Assembly: GCF_043641665.1 (NCBI RefSeq)
Contig: NC_092180.1
Coordinates: forward strand, 15,617,891-15,681,890
DNA length: 64,000 nt
Direction of reading: 5' to 3'
DNA from: Enoplosus armatus
Lineage: Eukaryota > Chordata > Actinopteri > Centrarchiformes > Enoplosidae
The translations under genes and the position numbers were made by a program. This document shows, piece after piece, positions 63,391 through 64,000 of this stretch. The first letter of the stretch is position 1; the number at the start of each line of letters is the position of its first letter. A model generated the notes under the pieces. That model was not told the DNA's origin. It worked only from the letters and a program-made list of their open reading frames with translations, and did not search any database.

Positions 63391-63424
63391 GGCAAGTTGA
63401 CTGAACTTCAAATGACTGTAGTGT

Positions 63425-63530
63425 GCTGTCAGGGCAAGGCAGGGCAATTATATTCAAATAACACATTTCATTACAAGTAGGCTCAGTGTGCTGCCTTATA
63501 TTAAAGTGCATAGAGCAACATGTAACATGT
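63425..63530 (+). repeat. diverged AAGGCAAGGCAA-type teleost repeat
   Basis: The text gggcaaggcagggcaatta, acacatttcattacaag and aaagtgcatag follows the widespread fish repeat GGCAAGGCAA...TTTATTTGTATAGC.CATTTCA...AAAGTGC.TTACA. The strand is set by this match. Confidence 0.5.
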
Positions 63531-64000
63531 CATAAAAGAATATGATAGATACAAAAAAAACATCCACACAGCTGGAGACAGATAAGAACAATCATCAGAT
63601 TTTATAGTATTATATATAGACACAGATGTGACTGATCTCAGGTCATCACGCCCTGAGGTGTAAGTAGATATTGTGTTTTGTGGGGTTTATTCCCAAACAA
63701 AGGTACAATTTACCAAATTTCCACAAACCACTGTCAAGCTTTTGGGGACCCCGAGATGTCTGGGAGCCCGAGAAAGTGCCAACATTGCCGTGTTGGTAAT
63801 CCATATAAAAATAAATACGACCATAATAATAACACTAATAATAATAACTACAAATAATAACCTGATTTGAAAACATTTAATTTTGTTTTATTGCTGGATC
63901 AATGTCAGCAACACATATACAAAATATATTTTACAAAAACATAATATCCACATTTTAATTCACATTCATAGTAACGTGTTCAGTAATGTCTTCTGCTTAC

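Larger units (their letters stand above)
62956..64000. other. tex9 upstream intergenic DNA, repeats only
   Basis: It contains two dispersed repeats (63190-63390 and 63425-63530) and AT-rich DNA. No gene recognised to the right edge. Confidence 0.5.

Overview
This is a teleost fish nuclear window, probably percomorph. The evidence is vertebrate genes split by GT-AG introns, fish-type dispersed repeats (LINE 3' tails, a tRNA-derived SINE remnant, a Tc1 element) and no bacterial-style gene packing. All exon calls come from hand-read splice sites, reading-frame phase and remembered protein families; no search was run.

The backbone is a conserved vertebrate block: tcf12 (minus, 5' exons only, ~2.8-13 kb), znf280d (plus, 42.7-51.2 kb), mns1 (plus, 53.8-57.6 kb) and tex9 (minus, 57.9-62.9 kb). 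As recalled, order and relative orientation match human 15q21 (TEX9, MNS1, ZNF280D, TCF12). tcf12 encodes a class I bHLH factor, znf280d a multi-zinc-finger nuclear protein, and mns1 and tex9 coiled-coil proteins linked to cilia and sperm flagella. The mns1 and tex9 starts each have an RFX X-box-like site, and their 3' ends appear to converge and overlap.

Between tcf12 and znf280d lies a lineage-variable segment. (1) Two paralogous first exons (15.7 and 16.5 kb) encode an RWR-type module and are phase-compatible with a shared set of exons at 26.7-27.8 kb. (2) Inside that large intron sits a THAP-domain gene (21.4-23.7 kb) fused to part of a transposase-like domain that stops just after a GD...CDSPGFS motif. 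(3) A truncated tandem copy of the znf280d 5' coding exons (28.5-29.6 kb) still has an open 154-residue frame and working splice phases. (4) A complete 13-exon SLC1-family transporter (31.3-39.0 kb) carries a nearly intact Tc1/mariner element in one intron and lacks the arginine that normally reads the acidic side chain of glutamate.

The remaining DNA is mostly introns and intergenic sequence with microsatellites, C/G homopolymers, dispersed repeats, a perfect 31-bp hairpin at 2.4 kb and GTTAGC/GCTAAC-type motifs that cluster near gene starts.
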